From: Nostoc sp. JL34
GTDB taxonomy: Bacteria > Cyanobacteriota > Cyanobacteriia > Cyanobacteriales > Nostocaceae
Direction: 5' to 3'
Assembly (NCBI RefSeq): GCF_017114945.1
Contig: NZ_JABXKQ010000022.1
Coordinates: 1-64,000, forward strand
DNA: 64,000 bases
Positions 35,101 through 43,719 of the stretch are shown here, one piece after another (positions within the stretch are counted from its first letter, which is position 1; the number at the start of each line of letters is the position of its first letter). Under the pieces are notes generated by a model. The model ran no database searches. It saw only the letters and a program-made list of their open reading frames with translations, and was not told the origin of the DNA. The position numbers were made by a program, and so were the translations under genes.

Positions 35101-37993
35101 TGAGTTAACCGCTAAAACCATTTTTGCCTTCAACAACTTCCTCAGACATTGGCAAGAACCTGCGAAAGATACTTTGGAAGGGTATCTAAAAGCCTATTCT
35201 AGTGGATTAGAAATCGGTGATATTCAATATGTCGCCCTAAGTCTTCTTAGTTATAGCTTCACTGCCTATTTCAGCAGTCAGGAACTATTTTCTCTCAGAC
35301 AAACAATGGAAGCTCATCGCCAGGTGATGCAGCAACTGCGCCAAGATACTTATCTCCACAAGCAAAGTATCTACTATCAAGCTGTACTCAATCTGCTGGA
35401 GACTACGGCTGAACCCGATCGGTTGCATAGCGAACACTATAATGAGCATGAAATGATTCAGCTTCACCTCAAAACCAATGATGTGACAGCACTATTTCAG
35501 ATTTATGCCAATAAAATGCTCCTCTCCTACCTGTTCCAACGCTATGAACAGGCATTAGAAAACGCTACCCTAACGGAACAGTATTTAGGTGCAGGGAAAG
35601 GACTCATGCACGTTCCAATCTTCTATTTCTACGATGCACTAGTTCGATTAGCGGTTTACCCAACTGCTAGTGAGACAGAGCAAACAGCCATTATAAAGCG
35701 GGTAACAGATCATCAAGAAAAACTCAGGAACTGGGCGGATCATGCACCAAGTAATCAGGCTCACCGCTATGCTTTAGTTGTTGCAGAAAAATGTCGAATC
35801 TTGGGGACGAAAGCAGAGGCAATTGAGTATTACGATCGCGCCATTGTCAAAGCCAGAGAAAACGAATACCTGAATGAAGAAGCTCTCGCCAACGAACTTG
35901 CAGCCAAGTTTTATTTAGAATGGGGCAAAGAACGCATTGCCCAAGAGTATTTGATTAATGCTTACTATTGTTACACTCGCTGGGGCGCTAAAGCCAAAGT
36001 CGATGATTTAGAACAGCGTTATCCACAATTGCTGGCCCCAATTTTACAACAAACGCGTTCACGAAGTGACTCTGAAAGAGTATCGCTACTCATGCCTAGT
36101 CAGACGATCACAAATATTGATAGTATTGCTACCTTACACCCAAGTATCAGCAAATTAGTAACTTCTAGCAGCAATACATCAGTAATGCTAGATTTGGCAA
36201 CAGTTCTCAAAGCCTCTCAGACTCTCTCCAGTGAAATCGAACTGGATAAATTACTTACGAAATTGCTACAAGTGGTGATTGAAAATGCTGGAGCAGATAA
36301 ATGTGCATTACTACTGCTCAAAGAAGGTAGATTGGTAATTGAGGCGACTGCTAAAGTTGGGCAGCAATCAACCCTGCTACAGTCCATTTTTGTAGAAGAT
36401 AGCGCAGACGTTCCCCATAGCCTGATTTACGCCGTCAAACGCAACCTGCAACCTACCGTTATTATTAATGCAACAGTACATCCGGTGCTGATAGCTGATC
36501 CCTACATCATGCTTCAGCAACCTAAAAGCTTGCTGTGTACGCCGATTCTGTATCAAGGCAAACTGTTGGGGATTTTATATTTAGAAAACAATCTTACCAC
36601 TGGAGCTTTTTCGAGCGATCGCGTTGAAATTCTCAATCTGTTATGTACTCAAGCTGCCATCTCCCTGGAAAACGCCCGACTTTATCAGCAAGCACAAGAT
36701 ACTCTCGAAAATCTTGGGCAGACTGAACAATGCTTGCGGTTAATTATCAACAATATCCCCCAGTATGTTTTCTGGAAAGACCGCAATAGTGTTTATTTAG
36801 GATGTAACCAGAAATTTGCTCAAATTTCTGGTGTAGGAGTGCCAGAAAATGTTATTGGTAAAACAGACTACGACCTTCCCTGGATTCGGGGAAAATCAGA
36901 TTATTATGTAGAGCGCGATCGCCGCATTCTGGAGTTTGGACAAGCTGAACTCAACATTATTGAAACCATCGATAAAGTAGACGAAAAACAAACATGGTCG
37001 AATACAAATAAAATTCCCTTACGAGATAGAGAAGGAAATATTTTTGGCATCCTTGGCACGTCTGAAGATATCACCGAACGCCATGAAGCACAACAATTGC
37101 TACAACAGCAAAAGCAACAATTAGAAGAAGCGTTACAAGAACTCCAAACGATGCAATTGCAATTAGTGCAAGGTGAAAAAATGTCTGCCCTTGGTAATTT
37201 GGTAGCAGGTGTTGCCCATGAAATTAACAATCCTGTTGGCTTCATTGCTGGCAATTTAGAACCAGCCAAAGACTATGTTAAGGATTTGTTTGGACTAATT
37301 AACCTTTATCAACAGAAATTTCCCAATCCCGGCTCAGATATTGAAGATGAAATTAATGCCATCGATCTGAATTATTTACGCGAAGATTTACCTAAATTGC
37401 TGGATTCGATGAAATTGGGTGTTAGCCGTATCCGCAGCATCAGTACCAGTTTGCGAACTTTCTCCAGAGCAGATAAGGATTATAAAGTTCCTTTTGATAT
37501 TCACGAAGGGATTGACAGCACTATTCTAATTCTCAGACACCGTTTAAAAGCTAATGAAAACCGTCCAGCAATTGAGGTGGTGAAGAATTATGGCAAATTA
37601 CCTCTAGTGGAATGCTTTGCTGGTCAACTTAATCAAGTGTTTATGAACTTGTTAGCAAATGCCATTGATGCACTTGAACAATACAATACAGAGCATAGTC
37701 TGGAAGCCATTCTCACCAACCCCAATTGCATCACCATTCAAACCCGTGTAGCCGAATCAGGTCAGCACGTTTTAATTAAGATTGCCGACAATGGTGTGGG
37801 AATGTCACCGGAGGTGAAACAAAAAGTATTTGACCATTTATTCACCACCAAACCTGTAGGAAAAGGCACAGGATTAGGATTAGCGATCGCTCGTCAAATT
37901 GTTGTCGAAGCACATGGCGGTTCGCTCTCTTGCACTTCTGAACTTGGAAAGGGCACAGAGTTTGTCATTCAAATCTCTACTCAACAACGATAA
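32129..37993 (+). CDS. Ser/Thr kinase - STAND-like ATPase - GAF - PAS - histidine kinase fusion
   Basis: A 1954-residue signalling protein combining two phosphorylation chemistries. The N-terminal Ser/Thr kinase domain (about 10-270) has the ATP-site lysine in PVVIKLLQQE, HKDIKPANIL in place of HRDxxxxN, and DFS instead of DFG. An AAA/STAND ATPase (about 305-620) has Walker A AGFSGIGKT near 333 and Walker B FIDDLQWAD near 461. A long helical TPR-like region (about 700-1300) follows, then a GAF domain (about 1350-1520), a PAS domain (about 1535-1650), and a histidine kinase with H1697 in AHEINNP, DNGVGM and GKGTGLGLAIA. No receiver domain or adjacent response regulator. This architecture is known in cyanobacteria (HstK-related); ligand and targets are unknown. 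Confidence 0.9.
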   Translation: MDKLFNYRISEQLYAGSRTKVYRAIREVDQLPVVIKLLQQEYPTFNELLLFRNQYTIAKNLDLPGIVRPYSLEPYCNSYALVMEDFGGISLRDWMNQKMGSNQYTLTEFLDIAIALSNILDGLYRHRVIHKDIKPANILINPETKQVKLIDFSIASLLPRESREIHSPNVLEGTLAYLSPEQTGRMNRGIDYRSDYYSLGVTFFELLTGQLPFQSNDPMELVHCHIAKQPEQLRGRREEEIPQVLCDIVMKLMAKNAEERYQSALGLKYDLEKCLERLKNTSRIENFPIAQKDICDRFIIPEKLYGRQAEVQSLLDVFERVSQGSTEIILVAGFSGIGKTAVVNEVHKPIVRQRGYFIKGKFDQFQRNIPFSAFVQAFRDLIRQLLSETDAQFEQWKCKILSALGENGQVMIEVIPELESMIGKQPPAPELSGSAAQNRFNSLFLKFTQVFTALKHPLVIFIDDLQWADSASLKLMHLLMSEADIGYLLLIGAYRDNEVNPVHPLMLTLEEIQNFGATVNTITLAPLDQISVNHLVADTLSCSLALAAPLTELVLSKTKGNPFFSTQFLKALHQDRLITFNFDGGYWECDIAQVRSSARTDDVVEFMAIQLEKLSTETQEVLKLAACVGNSFDLATLAIVYEQSEATTADELWKALQEGFIIPTSDVYKFYQQHSLVNSQNDYGQITITYKFLHDRIQQAAYSLIPDNQKQVTHLHIGRLLQQATTANERDEKIFAIVNHLNQGAALISDEQEKEELAQLNLAAGHKAKGATAYAAALDYFNIAIAMLTSNCWHSQYNLALILYEGATESAYLCTNFEQMEQLTEVVLNHAQSWLVRANIYNIKIQACIAQNQQLEALRLAREVLKHLGVHLPEQPTPADIGQALKNTQILLNDRSIESFLELPQMTAPDKKAAMVILSTVLSAAYQAAPDLLPLLILAHIDLSVQYGNAPESTHGYVMYGLTLLVVLGDIDAGYRFGQLGMNLLQHIHAPELTAKTIFAFNNFLRHWQEPAKDTLEGYLKAYSSGLEIGDIQYVALSLLSYSFTAYFSSQELFSLRQTMEAHRQVMQQLRQDTYLHKQSIYYQAVLNLLETTAEPDRLHSEHYNEHEMIQLHLKTNDVTALFQIYANKMLLSYLFQRYEQALENATLTEQYLGAGKGLMHVPIFYFYDALVRLAVYPTASETEQTAIIKRVTDHQEKLRNWADHAPSNQAHRYALVVAEKCRILGTKAEAIEYYDRAIVKARENEYLNEEALANELAAKFYLEWGKERIAQEYLINAYYCYTRWGAKAKVDDLEQRYPQLLAPILQQTRSRSDSERVSLLMPSQTITNIDSIATLHPSISKLVTSSSNTSVMLDLATVLKASQTLSSEIELDKLLTKLLQVVIENAGADKCALLLLKEGRLVIEATAKVGQQSTLLQSIFVEDSADVPHSLIYAVKRNLQPTVIINATVHPVLIADPYIMLQQPKSLLCTPILYQGKLLGILYLENNLTTGAFSSDRVEILNLLCTQAAISLENARLYQQAQDTLENLGQTEQCLRLIINNIPQYVFWKDRNSVYLGCNQKFAQISGVGVPENVIGKTDYDLPWIRGKSDYYVERDRRILEFGQAELNIIETIDKVDEKQTWSNTNKIPLRDREGNIFGILGTSEDITERHEAQQLLQQQKQQLEEALQELQTMQLQLVQGEKMSALGNLVAGVAHEINNPVGFIAGNLEPAKDYVKDLFGLINLYQQKFPNPGSDIEDEINAIDLNYLREDLPKLLDSMKLGVSRIRSISTSLRTFSRADKDYKVPFDIHEGIDSTILILRHRLKANENRPAIEVVKNYGKLPLVECFAGQLNQVFMNLLANAIDALEQYNTEHSLEAILTNPNCITIQTRVAESGQHVLIKIADNGVGMSPEVKQKVFDHLFTTKPVGKGTGLGLAIARQIVVEAHGGSLSCTSELGKGTEFVIQISTQQR

Positions 37994-38206
37994 GGATTGC
38001 TGAGTAAAGTAGAAATTATATCAAGTCCGGTTAATTACTTATGATTACCGCATCCGTGCAAAAATCAGGAAAACCTCTTTCTCCCTGCACCCTGCACCCT
38101 GCTCCCTGCACCCCTGCGGTCTAAATGATAAGTCTTTACCCGAACATGATATTACTCAGCACTCTTCATTTTTGCTTTTGAAATTTTAACTTGGAGTCAA
38201 GCGACG

Positions 38207-40126
38207 ATGATGCTTAAATTACGTAAAATTTGGCTGAAAATCAACCCCCGATGGTATGCCTCAACCCCAAAAAAATACTACTCATTTAAATGGCGATCGC
38301 GAAACCTACTATTGTTAGCAATTGTGGTAATTCTGTCCATTAGTATTAGTGCCACAGCCATCACTAGTTACAAGATTGTTAAGGGGTTGTTGCTCGCTAG
38401 TCTCAAAGAACAAGTACTGTTAGAAACACACCAAGGTCAGAATGATATTGATAACTGGTTAGCCATTCGGAAGACAGAAATTAAGACTTTGGCAAATTCT
38501 GTTGTGGTGCGATCGCTAAATTGGTCTGTGATGGAACCTTATTTACAATCTGAGGTGAAGCGGCTGCAAACGTTTTTGCTTATGGGGTTGACCACACCGG
38601 ATGGTACATTAATTAATACTCATGGTGATCGGCTCAATGTTAAAGATCGAGAATTTTTTCAGCGGAGTATAGTGGGTGAAACGGTAGCTGCCGATCCAAT
38701 TATTGGACGCACAACTAAACAGTTACAGATTCAAATTAGTTCGCCGATTCCTGCCGAAACAGGTACAAAGCCAGCAGGTGTTTTAATGGGAGGAATTCCG
38801 ATTAATCGGGTAGTTGAGGCGATCGGCAATTTACATCAAGGTAAGGGGAGCTATGCCTTTGCGCTGAATTCTCAAGGAGTTCCTATCGCCCATCACAACA
38901 GGGAACTAATTGGTACACCTGAAAAAGCCGCTCAGAGTTTCCTCAACTCTACCAATCCCAGGTTAGTTGAAATTACTCAACAAATGGTAACTAAACGCAC
39001 AAACATTGAATTGGCTCGACTGGATGGTAAGTGGAGCTATGTTGCTTACACTCCCCTTAGAGAAACAAATTGGTCTGTAGCTTTAGTTGTACCACGAGAA
39101 AATATTGAATCGCCATTGCAGGCATTGAATCTGTTAGCTACAGTTTTGGGAGGATTGCTGGTGGTTGGGTTGATCGGTGCATGGCGACAGGTGCAACTAT
39201 ATGAACAGATTCGCGATCGCGCCTTTGTTTCCAGCCAGCAAGCGCAGGAACTCAGCAAAACTTTGAAAGAATTGCAAAATACTCAAGCTCAACTCATCCA
39301 AACCGAAAAAATGTCTAGCCTAGGACAACTGGTTGCTGGGGTGGCACACGAAATCAATAATCCTGCCAATTTTATTCATGCCAACCTCAACCATGCAAGC
39401 GTTTACAGCCAAGACATCCTCGATTTGCTCAAGCTTTATCAACATACCTACCCAAATCCTACACTCGAAATTAGCGATCGCGCCCAAGACCTTGATATTG
39501 AGTTTCTAGCAGAAGATTTACCCAAACTAATGACATCAATGCAAATGGGAACCAAGCGCATTCGTCAAATTGTGCTGTCGCTGCGTAATTTCTCGCGCCT
39601 TGATGAAGCAGATATGAAATTTGTAGACATTCATGAAGGATTAGACAATACTCTGATGATTCTGAACCATCGCCTGACAGCTACTCCTAATCAATCAGAA
39701 ATTCAGATCATTAAGAAATACGGTGATTTACCTCTAGTAGAATGCTACGCAGGGCAACTCAATCAAGCGTTTATGAATGTTTTAGTGAATGCGATCGATG
39801 CACTAGAAGAAGCCAGCCAAAAACAAAGTTTTGAGGATCTTAAAACTAACCCTAGTCAAATTCGGCTCCAAACCCAAATTGACAAATCAAATGATTACGT
39901 GATGGTTCAAATTTATGACAATGGTATTGGGATGTGTGAGGATGTCAAGCATCGAGTATTTGACCACATGTTTACTACTAAACCTGTGGGCAAAGGAATC
40001 GGATTAGGAATGGCGATCGCCTATCAAATTGTTGTAGACAAACATCGAGGAACTATTGAAGTTGATTCTACCCCAGAATGTGGGACAGAGTTTACCATCC
40101 GTATTCCTTTAATAAGTAAAAGTTAA
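38207..40126 (+). CDS. Membrane histidine kinase with extracytoplasmic Cache-type sensor
   Basis: A 639-residue kinase. The first membrane helix is at about residues 36-60 and the second at about 305-325. Between them lies a roughly 245-residue periplasmic domain with double-Cache features (DRLNVKDREFFQRSI, GRTTKQLQIQISSPI, YVAYTPLRETNW). A short coiled coil leads to the transmitter with H381 in AHEINNP, and an ATPase domain with DNGIGM and GKGIGLGMAIA. The transmitter is very similar to those of the kinases at 32129 and 43720. No response regulator is nearby. It probably senses a small extracellular molecule. Confidence 0.9.
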   Translation: MMLKLRKIWLKINPRWYASTPKKYYSFKWRSRNLLLLAIVVILSISISATAITSYKIVKGLLLASLKEQVLLETHQGQNDIDNWLAIRKTEIKTLANSVVVRSLNWSVMEPYLQSEVKRLQTFLLMGLTTPDGTLINTHGDRLNVKDREFFQRSIVGETVAADPIIGRTTKQLQIQISSPIPAETGTKPAGVLMGGIPINRVVEAIGNLHQGKGSYAFALNSQGVPIAHHNRELIGTPEKAAQSFLNSTNPRLVEITQQMVTKRTNIELARLDGKWSYVAYTPLRETNWSVALVVPRENIESPLQALNLLATVLGGLLVVGLIGAWRQVQLYEQIRDRAFVSSQQAQELSKTLKELQNTQAQLIQTEKMSSLGQLVAGVAHEINNPANFIHANLNHASVYSQDILDLLKLYQHTYPNPTLEISDRAQDLDIEFLAEDLPKLMTSMQMGTKRIRQIVLSLRNFSRLDEADMKFVDIHEGLDNTLMILNHRLTATPNQSEIQIIKKYGDLPLVECYAGQLNQAFMNVLVNAIDALEEASQKQSFEDLKTNPSQIRLQTQIDKSNDYVMVQIYDNGIGMCEDVKHRVFDHMFTTKPVGKGIGLGMAIAYQIVVDKHRGTIEVDSTPECGTEFTIRIPLISKS

Positions 40127-40267
40127 TCGTAGTCAATTTCGGTGCAAAAATTGTGGCGATGCTTAATGAAAGTTTTGTTGCATGATATTATCCTTGGAAT
40201 TTATGCAATTACACTGGATAAAAGTTATTTAAACTTAGTATAAAAAAGTAATTAAGTAAAAGTAAAA

Positions 40268-41284
40268 TCAGGTATTTTTCGGTCGCCGCAGTTGCTTGGA
40301 ATTAATCGGGCCGAGAATTTGGTTAAGGCCACGCAACTGTTCTGCTGTACCCATACCAATTAGCCGATCTCCCGACATTAAAACCGTATCGCCAGTGGGG
40401 CCACCGATTAAAGTTCCATCAAGGCGGCGAATTGCCAGGACTAATGCCCCAGATTGCGATCGCAATCTCGCTTTTTGTAAAGTTTGACCTACAAAGGGAC
40501 AGAAAGCCGGGTCGAGTAAAAATTCTTCCATATACAACTGACGGTCTGCACCTGTCAAAATCCCGTCTACAAAGTCCAAAACTTGGGGTCTAAGAGCCGC
40601 AGCAGCCATCCGCTTCCCACCAGTAATATAGGGGGATATCACTTCATCTGCGCCACCGCGTTGTAACTTCTGCAAAGCTTCTTCTGTACTTGCCCGTGCG
40701 ATCGCCCGAATTCCTGAATTCAGTGTTTTAGCTGACAAGACAATGTATAAATTTTCTGCATCGGAAGGAAGGGCTGCAACAATACAAATCGCCCGTTCAA
40801 TACCAACTTTCAGGAGTGTGTCATCTAATGTAGCGTCACCTTGGTATGCTGTGTAACCTTCAGTCTGGGCCCTTTGTACTGATTCCATCTCCGAATCAAT
40901 TACCACAAAAGGTACACCTTCTGCCTGAAATTCCTTGGCAATTTGACGACCAGTCCGACTAAATCCACAGATGATGTAGTGTTCTGTTAAGGATTCCATT
41001 AACCGCCTCTGTTGTTGTAGCCGAATTCCTTGTTGAAAGTAACCTTGAATAATCGCTTCTGTAAATCTGTTGACAATGTAACCGATATTGACTACACCCA
41101 ACAAAATCAGGGCAATTGTAAACAACCGTCCTCGGCTACCGAGTGGATGCGTCTCTCCGTATCCCACAGTCGCTAAAGTGATGACTGTCATGTAAGCTGC
41201 ATCTTCCCATGACCAGCCCTCCACTAGCCAATACCACAAAGTACCAATAAAGAAAACACCGCCAAGAGCGATCGCCCCAGCCAT
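40268..41284 (-). CDS. K+ channel with RCK (TrkA-N/TrkA-C) domains
   Basis: Two-helix potassium channel subunit of 338 residues. A first helix (IALGGVFFIGTLWYWLV) is followed by a pore helix and the selectivity filter TLATVGYGETH, then a second helix and a Rossmann-type RCK_N domain (IICGFSRTGRQIA, near 97) and an RCK_C domain. Such channels assemble as tetramers gated by cytoplasmic ligands or ions. The ATG used leaves almost no residues before the first helix. The frame stays open for 23 more codons upstream, encoding an amphipathic LEQKYQRIQKEL segment with no ATG, GTG or TTG; an ATT at 41341 is the only near-start codon. Confidence 0.9.
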   Translation of the reverse strand: MAGAIALGGVFFIGTLWYWLVEGWSWEDAAYMTVITLATVGYGETHPLGSRGRLFTIALILLGVVNIGYIVNRFTEAIIQGYFQQGIRLQQQRRLMESLTEHYIICGFSRTGRQIAKEFQAEGVPFVVIDSEMESVQRAQTEGYTAYQGDATLDDTLLKVGIERAICIVAALPSDAENLYIVLSAKTLNSGIRAIARASTEEALQKLQRGGADEVISPYITGGKRMAAAALRPQVLDFVDGILTGADRQLYMEEFLLDPAFCPFVGQTLQKARLRSQSGALVLAIRRLDGTLIGGPTGDTVLMSGDRLIGMGTAEQLRGLNQILGPINSKQLRRPKNT

Positions 41285-41388
41285 TAACTCCTTTTGGATG
41301 CGTTGATATTTTTGCTCAAGTGTTGAGAATGACGTAACAATAGTACTTCTAGCCTAATTTTTCTAGTTTTTGCTAACTTTAAAGTTAT

Positions 41389-41639
41389 TTATAACCAATA
41401 GTCTAATAACTCAGGACTACTTACCTTTTTCTTGTCTAGTGCTTCTTGGATAGTACGTCTACAGAATTATGGGGGTCATCTTGTGTTTTCACCTCTTGCT
41501 TCATATCCTTAGTAACCCGGAAACTGAGATTATCGGTTAACTCTCTACTTGGTTGAGATGATTCAAAATGTTGAGGGTTACCCCTTTTCAGTATATTGGC
41601 GCAGCGATAGATGAGATGAGTTGACTTACAGATGAGCAA
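41389..41639 (-). pseudogene. Decayed ribbon-helix-helix antitoxin-like gene
   Basis: The minus-strand frame starting at 41639 encodes SRELTDNLSFRVTKDMKQEVK, resembling the N-terminus of small RHH-type regulators or antitoxins. It then loses homology and stops at 41436. In another frame the DNA continues as RRTIQEALDKKKVSSPELL before a stop at 41389, which looks like the expected C-terminal helix. This suggests a frameshift or internal deletion. No intact toxin gene is adjacent. Confidence 0.35.
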
Positions 41640-41887
41640 ATAGTACTGATTCGGCTAACGCCAGAAGGTAGGAGAATGACTTACCCAGATATATATGAAC
41701 AGGAAAAACTGTTGAACTTGCACAAGACTAAGATGCTTGTTGAGCCAGTCAACAGCCCTGATAGTAATTTTCAGGTAATTCAAACCATAGTGTAGGTTAG
41801 CACAGTTATGCTACTTACCAGGGATTGAAACAAAATCCCTCAATACTTTAGAGTGAATAATAAACTCAACTCCAAACTGCGATCGCA
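41640..41887. other. Intergenic region with possible gene remnant
   Basis: A 39-codon frame at 41676-41795 (+) preceded by GGAGA begins MTYPDIYEQEKLL, and the frame is open upstream (LTDEQIVLIRLTPEGRR) but has no start there. It looks like a remnant rather than a functional gene. A lone GGGATTGAAAC at about 41821 resembles the end of cyanobacterial CRISPR repeats but is not repeated. Confidence 0.35.
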
Positions 41888-42169
41888 ATGACTGATAAAG
41901 AACTCAAACATCTAATTGAGAGTAACGCTAAAACAGTCCAAGCTATGTTAGATGAAATGGCGGAAGCACGTCAGGAACGCCAAGAACTCCGAGAAGGAAT
42001 GCTCCAAATCCAGAATGCAGTAGCGCAATTAACGAACATCCAAGAGAGAATAACCAATTTACTAATTTCTCTTGATGGCGATCGTCCCACAATTCTCAAA
42101 AAACTCTCAGCCCTGGAAACTAAGCTCGATCAGTTATTGCAGCAAAACTCAACTGATGAGTTAGTGTAA
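41888..42169 (+). CDS. Small coiled-coil protein
   Basis: A 93-residue, highly charged, almost entirely helical protein. Heptad-like patterning continues from residue 5 to 85, with no cysteine or catalytic motif. Similar short coiled-coil proteins are common in Nostocales and uncharacterised. The start ATG directly follows a HIP1 site. No operon partner: the next gene begins 105 bp later. Confidence 0.6.
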   Translation: MTDKELKHLIESNAKTVQAMLDEMAEARQERQELREGMLQIQNAVAQLTNIQERITNLLISLDGDRPTILKKLSALETKLDQLLQQNSTDELV

Positions 42170-42273
42170 ATACTCATAATAATGCCTAGACGTGTTGAAA
42201 CGACATTTATTTTCCTTAAACAGTCGATAATGTAAATAAATGTAAAAAATCCTCAGGCAGGATAGAAGCATCT

Positions 42274-43461
42274 ATGCGTGTAATTTTGATGACCGGTAAA
42301 GGCGGCGTGGGCAAAACTTCCGTCGCTGCTGCAACTGGACTCCGTTGTGCGGAACTAGGCTATCAGACATTGGTTTTAAGTACAGATCCCGCCCACTCCC
42401 TAGCAGACAGTTTTGATATGGAACTGGGACATACACCCCGAAAAATTCGCCCAAATCTGTGGGGTGCAGAACTAGATGCGCTGCAAGAACTGGAGGGAAA
42501 CTGGGGGGCTGTGAAACGTTATATTACCCAAGTTTTACAGGCAAGGGGTTTAGACGGCGTACAGGCGGAAGAATTGGCAATTTTACCAGGCATGGATGAG
42601 ATTTTTGGCTTGGTAAGGATGAAGCGCCATTACGATGAAGGTGAGTTTGATGTCTTAATTATCGACTCAGCCCCCACTGGCACAGCACTACGCTTGCTGA
42701 GTTTACCTGAAGTCGGTGGCTGGTATATGCGCCGCTTTTACAAACCATTTCAAAACATCTCGGTGGCACTCCGACCCCTGGTTGAACCTTTTTTTAGACC
42801 GATTGCTGGTTTTTCGCTACCCGATAAAGAGGTAATGGATGCACCTTATGAGTTTTATGAACAAATTGAAGCTCTGGAAAAAGTATTAACAGATAATACT
42901 CAAACTTCAGTGCGTCTGGTCACTAATCCTGAAAAGATGGTGATTAAGGAGTCTCTTCGTGCCCATGCTTATCTGAGTTTGTATAATGTTGCAACAGATT
43001 TAGTCGTGGCGAATCGGATTATTCCAAGCGTTGTCCAAGACCCATTTTTTCAACGTTGGAAGGAAAGTCAGGAGCAATATCGTCAGGAAATTCATAATGA
43101 TTTTCACCCTCTCCCTGTGAAAGAGGTTCCCCTATTTGCTGAGGAAATGTGCGGATTAGCTTCATTAGAACGCCTGAAAGAAACCCTTTATAAAGATGAA
43201 GATCCAACTCAGGTTTATTACAAAGAAACAACTCTGAGAGTAGTGCAAGAGGAAAACCAATACAGCTTAGAACTTTACTTACCTGGTATTCCTAAAGACC
43301 AAGTTCAACTAAGTAAAACCGGAGACGAATTAAACATTACTATTGGCAACCATCGTCGTAACTTAGTTTTGCCACAAGCCTTAGCAGCACTACAACCAGC
43401 CGGAGCAAAGATGGAGGATGACTATCTAAAAATCCGCTTTGCTGACAATACAAGAGTTTAA
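42274..43461 (+). CDS. ArsA/Get3-family ATPase with C-terminal HSP20-like domain
   Basis: P-loop ATPase of the ArsA/TRC40 group, 395 residues. The deviant Walker A is GKGGVGKTS at residues 9-17, switch I follows as [13 protein letters not shown], and switch II contains [14 protein letters not shown]. Residues from about 315 to the end ([19 protein letters not shown] onwards) form the alpha-crystallin-like domain found fused to many cyanobacterial and plastid ArsA-like proteins. There is only one ATPase half and no arsenic genes nearby, so arsenite export is unlikely. A chaperone-like role in membrane protein targeting is the better guess. A strong terminator follows. Confidence 0.9.
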   Translation: MRVILMTGKGGVGKTSVAAATGLRCAELGYQTLVLSTDPAHSLADSFDMELGHTPRKIRPNLWGAELDALQELEGNWGAVKRYITQVLQARGLDGVQAEELAILPGMDEIFGLVRMKRHYDEGEFDVLIIDSAPTGTALRLLSLPEVGGWYMRRFYKPFQNISVALRPLVEPFFRPIAGFSLPDKEVMDAPYEFYEQIEALEKVLTDNTQTSVRLVTNPEKMVIKESLRAHAYLSLYNVATDLVVANRIIPSVVQDPFFQRWKESQEQYRQEIHNDFHPLPVKEVPLFAEEMCGLASLERLKETLYKDEDPTQVYYKETTLRVVQEENQYSLELYLPGIPKDQVQLSKTGDELNITIGNHRRNLVLPQALAALQPAGAKMEDDYLKIRFADNTRV

Positions 43462-43530
43462 TTTTGTTGAACGTTTCTCTGTCAACAAAAAGTTAAAACT
43501 AAAATGCAAGAACTTTCTCTTGTAGCTAGT

Positions 43531-43562
43531 ACAGACGCAACTTTTTTCGCGTCTGTTTTCAT
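43531..43562 (+). terminator. Intrinsic terminator after the ArsA/Get3-like gene
   Basis: ACAGACGC stem, AACTTTTTTC loop, GCGTCTGT stem and a T-rich tail, 70 bp after the stop codon. Confidence 0.85.
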
Positions 43563-43719
43563 GATTTTTTGGTGAATTTTGATAAAAGGCAAATAAATAT
43601 TTTCACTAGTAATTTGACCGTAGTTTTACTGAAGACAAATTGATGAAAAAAAATTCAAAATGTCTTTAGATTTAATTATGTTTCAGTTTTCAAATTATTA
43701 ATTTATTTTCCTATAAACA

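Noticed and set aside
41819-41831. GGGATTGAAAC, identical to the 3' end of many cyanobacterial CRISPR repeats
   Set aside because: Single copy, no second repeat or regular spacing nearby and no cas genes in the window.
42274-43461. Arsenite-transporting ATPase role for the ArsA-like protein
   Set aside because: Only one ATPase half, an HSP20-like C-terminus and no ars genes nearby; Get3-like function fits better.
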